From the NCBI GenBank assembly GCA_030592355.1, contig JAUVJE010000145.1, positions 1 through 6,128 of the forward strand: 6,128 nt of DNA. The letters run 5' to 3'. The notes under the pieces were generated by a model. It was not told where the DNA came from, did no database searches, and saw nothing but the letters and a program-made list of their open reading frames with translations. Source of the DNA: Clostridia bacterium (lineage in GTDB: Bacteria; Bacillota; Clostridia; DUPQ01). The position numbers and the translations under genes are program-made. Positions within the stretch are counted from its first letter, which is position 1; every line of letters starts with the position of its first letter. Below are positions 5,937-6,128 of the stretch, piece by piece.

Positions 5937-6128
5937 CAATGAATCCCTCGTTTTTATTGCAAATGTCGATTTCCCTTTTAATATATTCCCAAAGTTCTAT
6001 GGAGCCGTCTTCGATTTTCTTATTAACATTAATTACTTTGTCGTACGGGATTCCGTTACGGCGCCAGTCTTCCCCGTCTCTGGAAAGATTTTGAAGAAGG
6101 GGCTCCATGCGGTCAATGGCCATGGCGA
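5926..6128 (-). CDS. Unrecognised protein, C-terminal part only
   Basis: An open frame enters from the right edge and ends with TAA at 5926-5928. At least 67 residues are visible. ATG codons at 6123 and 6108 are probably internal, because the frame continues to the edge without a stop and I see no ribosome binding site in the few bases available. The visible part is soluble and rich in charged residues, with likely helices. It contains GEDWRRNGIPYDKVINVNKK and ends ELWEYIKREIDICNKNEGFIDGQ (given here by its position at the C-terminus). I do not recognise the family. It does not look like the C-terminus of an MttC-type corrinoid protein or of a UroD-like MtbA. Its last 11 nt overlap the start of the MttB-like gene, so the two are probably coupled and functionally linked. 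Confidence 0.7.
   Translation of the reverse strand, partial: AMAIDRMEPLLQNLSRDGEDWRRNGIPYDKVINVNKKIEDGSIELWEYIKREIDICNKNEGFIDGQ
5944..5949 (-). promoter_or_regulatory. Ribosome binding site of the MttB-like gene
   Basis: GAGGGA on the minus strand, inside the end of the upstream gene, lies 7 nt before ATG 5936 but only 4 nt before the adjacent TTG at 5939. The spacing favours the ATG as start. Confidence 0.6.

Noticed and set aside
1..6128. CRISPR array, tRNA or rRNA gene, insertion sequence ends
   Set aside because: I found no regularly spaced repeats, no tRNA-like cloverleaf sequence, and no transposase frame or paired terminal repeats flanking a gene.

Overview
All supported genes in this window lie on the minus strand, so the biological order runs from high to low coordinates. 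In that order they are: the 3' end of an unrecognised gene; a trimethylamine methyltransferase (MttB) superfamily gene; a GNAT acetyltransferase; a small membrane-anchored SAM-dependent methyltransferase; two more GNAT acetyltransferases; a degraded GNAT fragment; a perfect inverted repeat; and a large RND/MMPL-type exporter that runs off the left edge.

The organism is probably an anaerobic bacterium. The 158-residue GNAT recalls proteins I associate with Clostridia/Firmicutes, several genes have strong AGGAGG-like ribosome binding sites, and base composition is moderate. MttB superfamily proteins without pyrrolysine are common in anaerobic, corrinoid-using acetogens and their relatives, but methylotrophic archaea also carry them. 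The assignment is therefore a lean and not a proof.

Region 4476-6128 is the metabolic part. The unknown gene overlaps the start of the MttB-like gene by 11 nt, and the first GNAT follows the MttB stop after 2 nt, so these three are probably co-transcribed and translationally coupled. The MttB-like protein has no in-frame UAG, so it belongs to the non-pyrrolysine branch that demethylates quaternary amines such as glycine betaine, proline betaine or carnitine. Its corrinoid protein, second methyltransferase and reactivase are not visible here.

Region 2327-3923 holds the methyltransferase gene, which has a possible promoter of its own, and a coupled pair of unrelated GNAT genes with a 2-nt gap. 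Directly after the pair, at 2166-2268, lies a 3'-terminal copy of the 158-residue GNAT gene. It is about 90 percent identical over 93 bp with mostly silent changes, which points to an old tandem paralogue that lost its front part. A 16-bp perfect inverted repeat at 2121-2155 separates this cluster from the exporter gene.

Nothing here proves a new system. The best leads are the decayed paralogue with its adjacent palindrome, and the non-pyrrolysine MttB operon with an unknown upstream gene and a coupled acetyltransferase.
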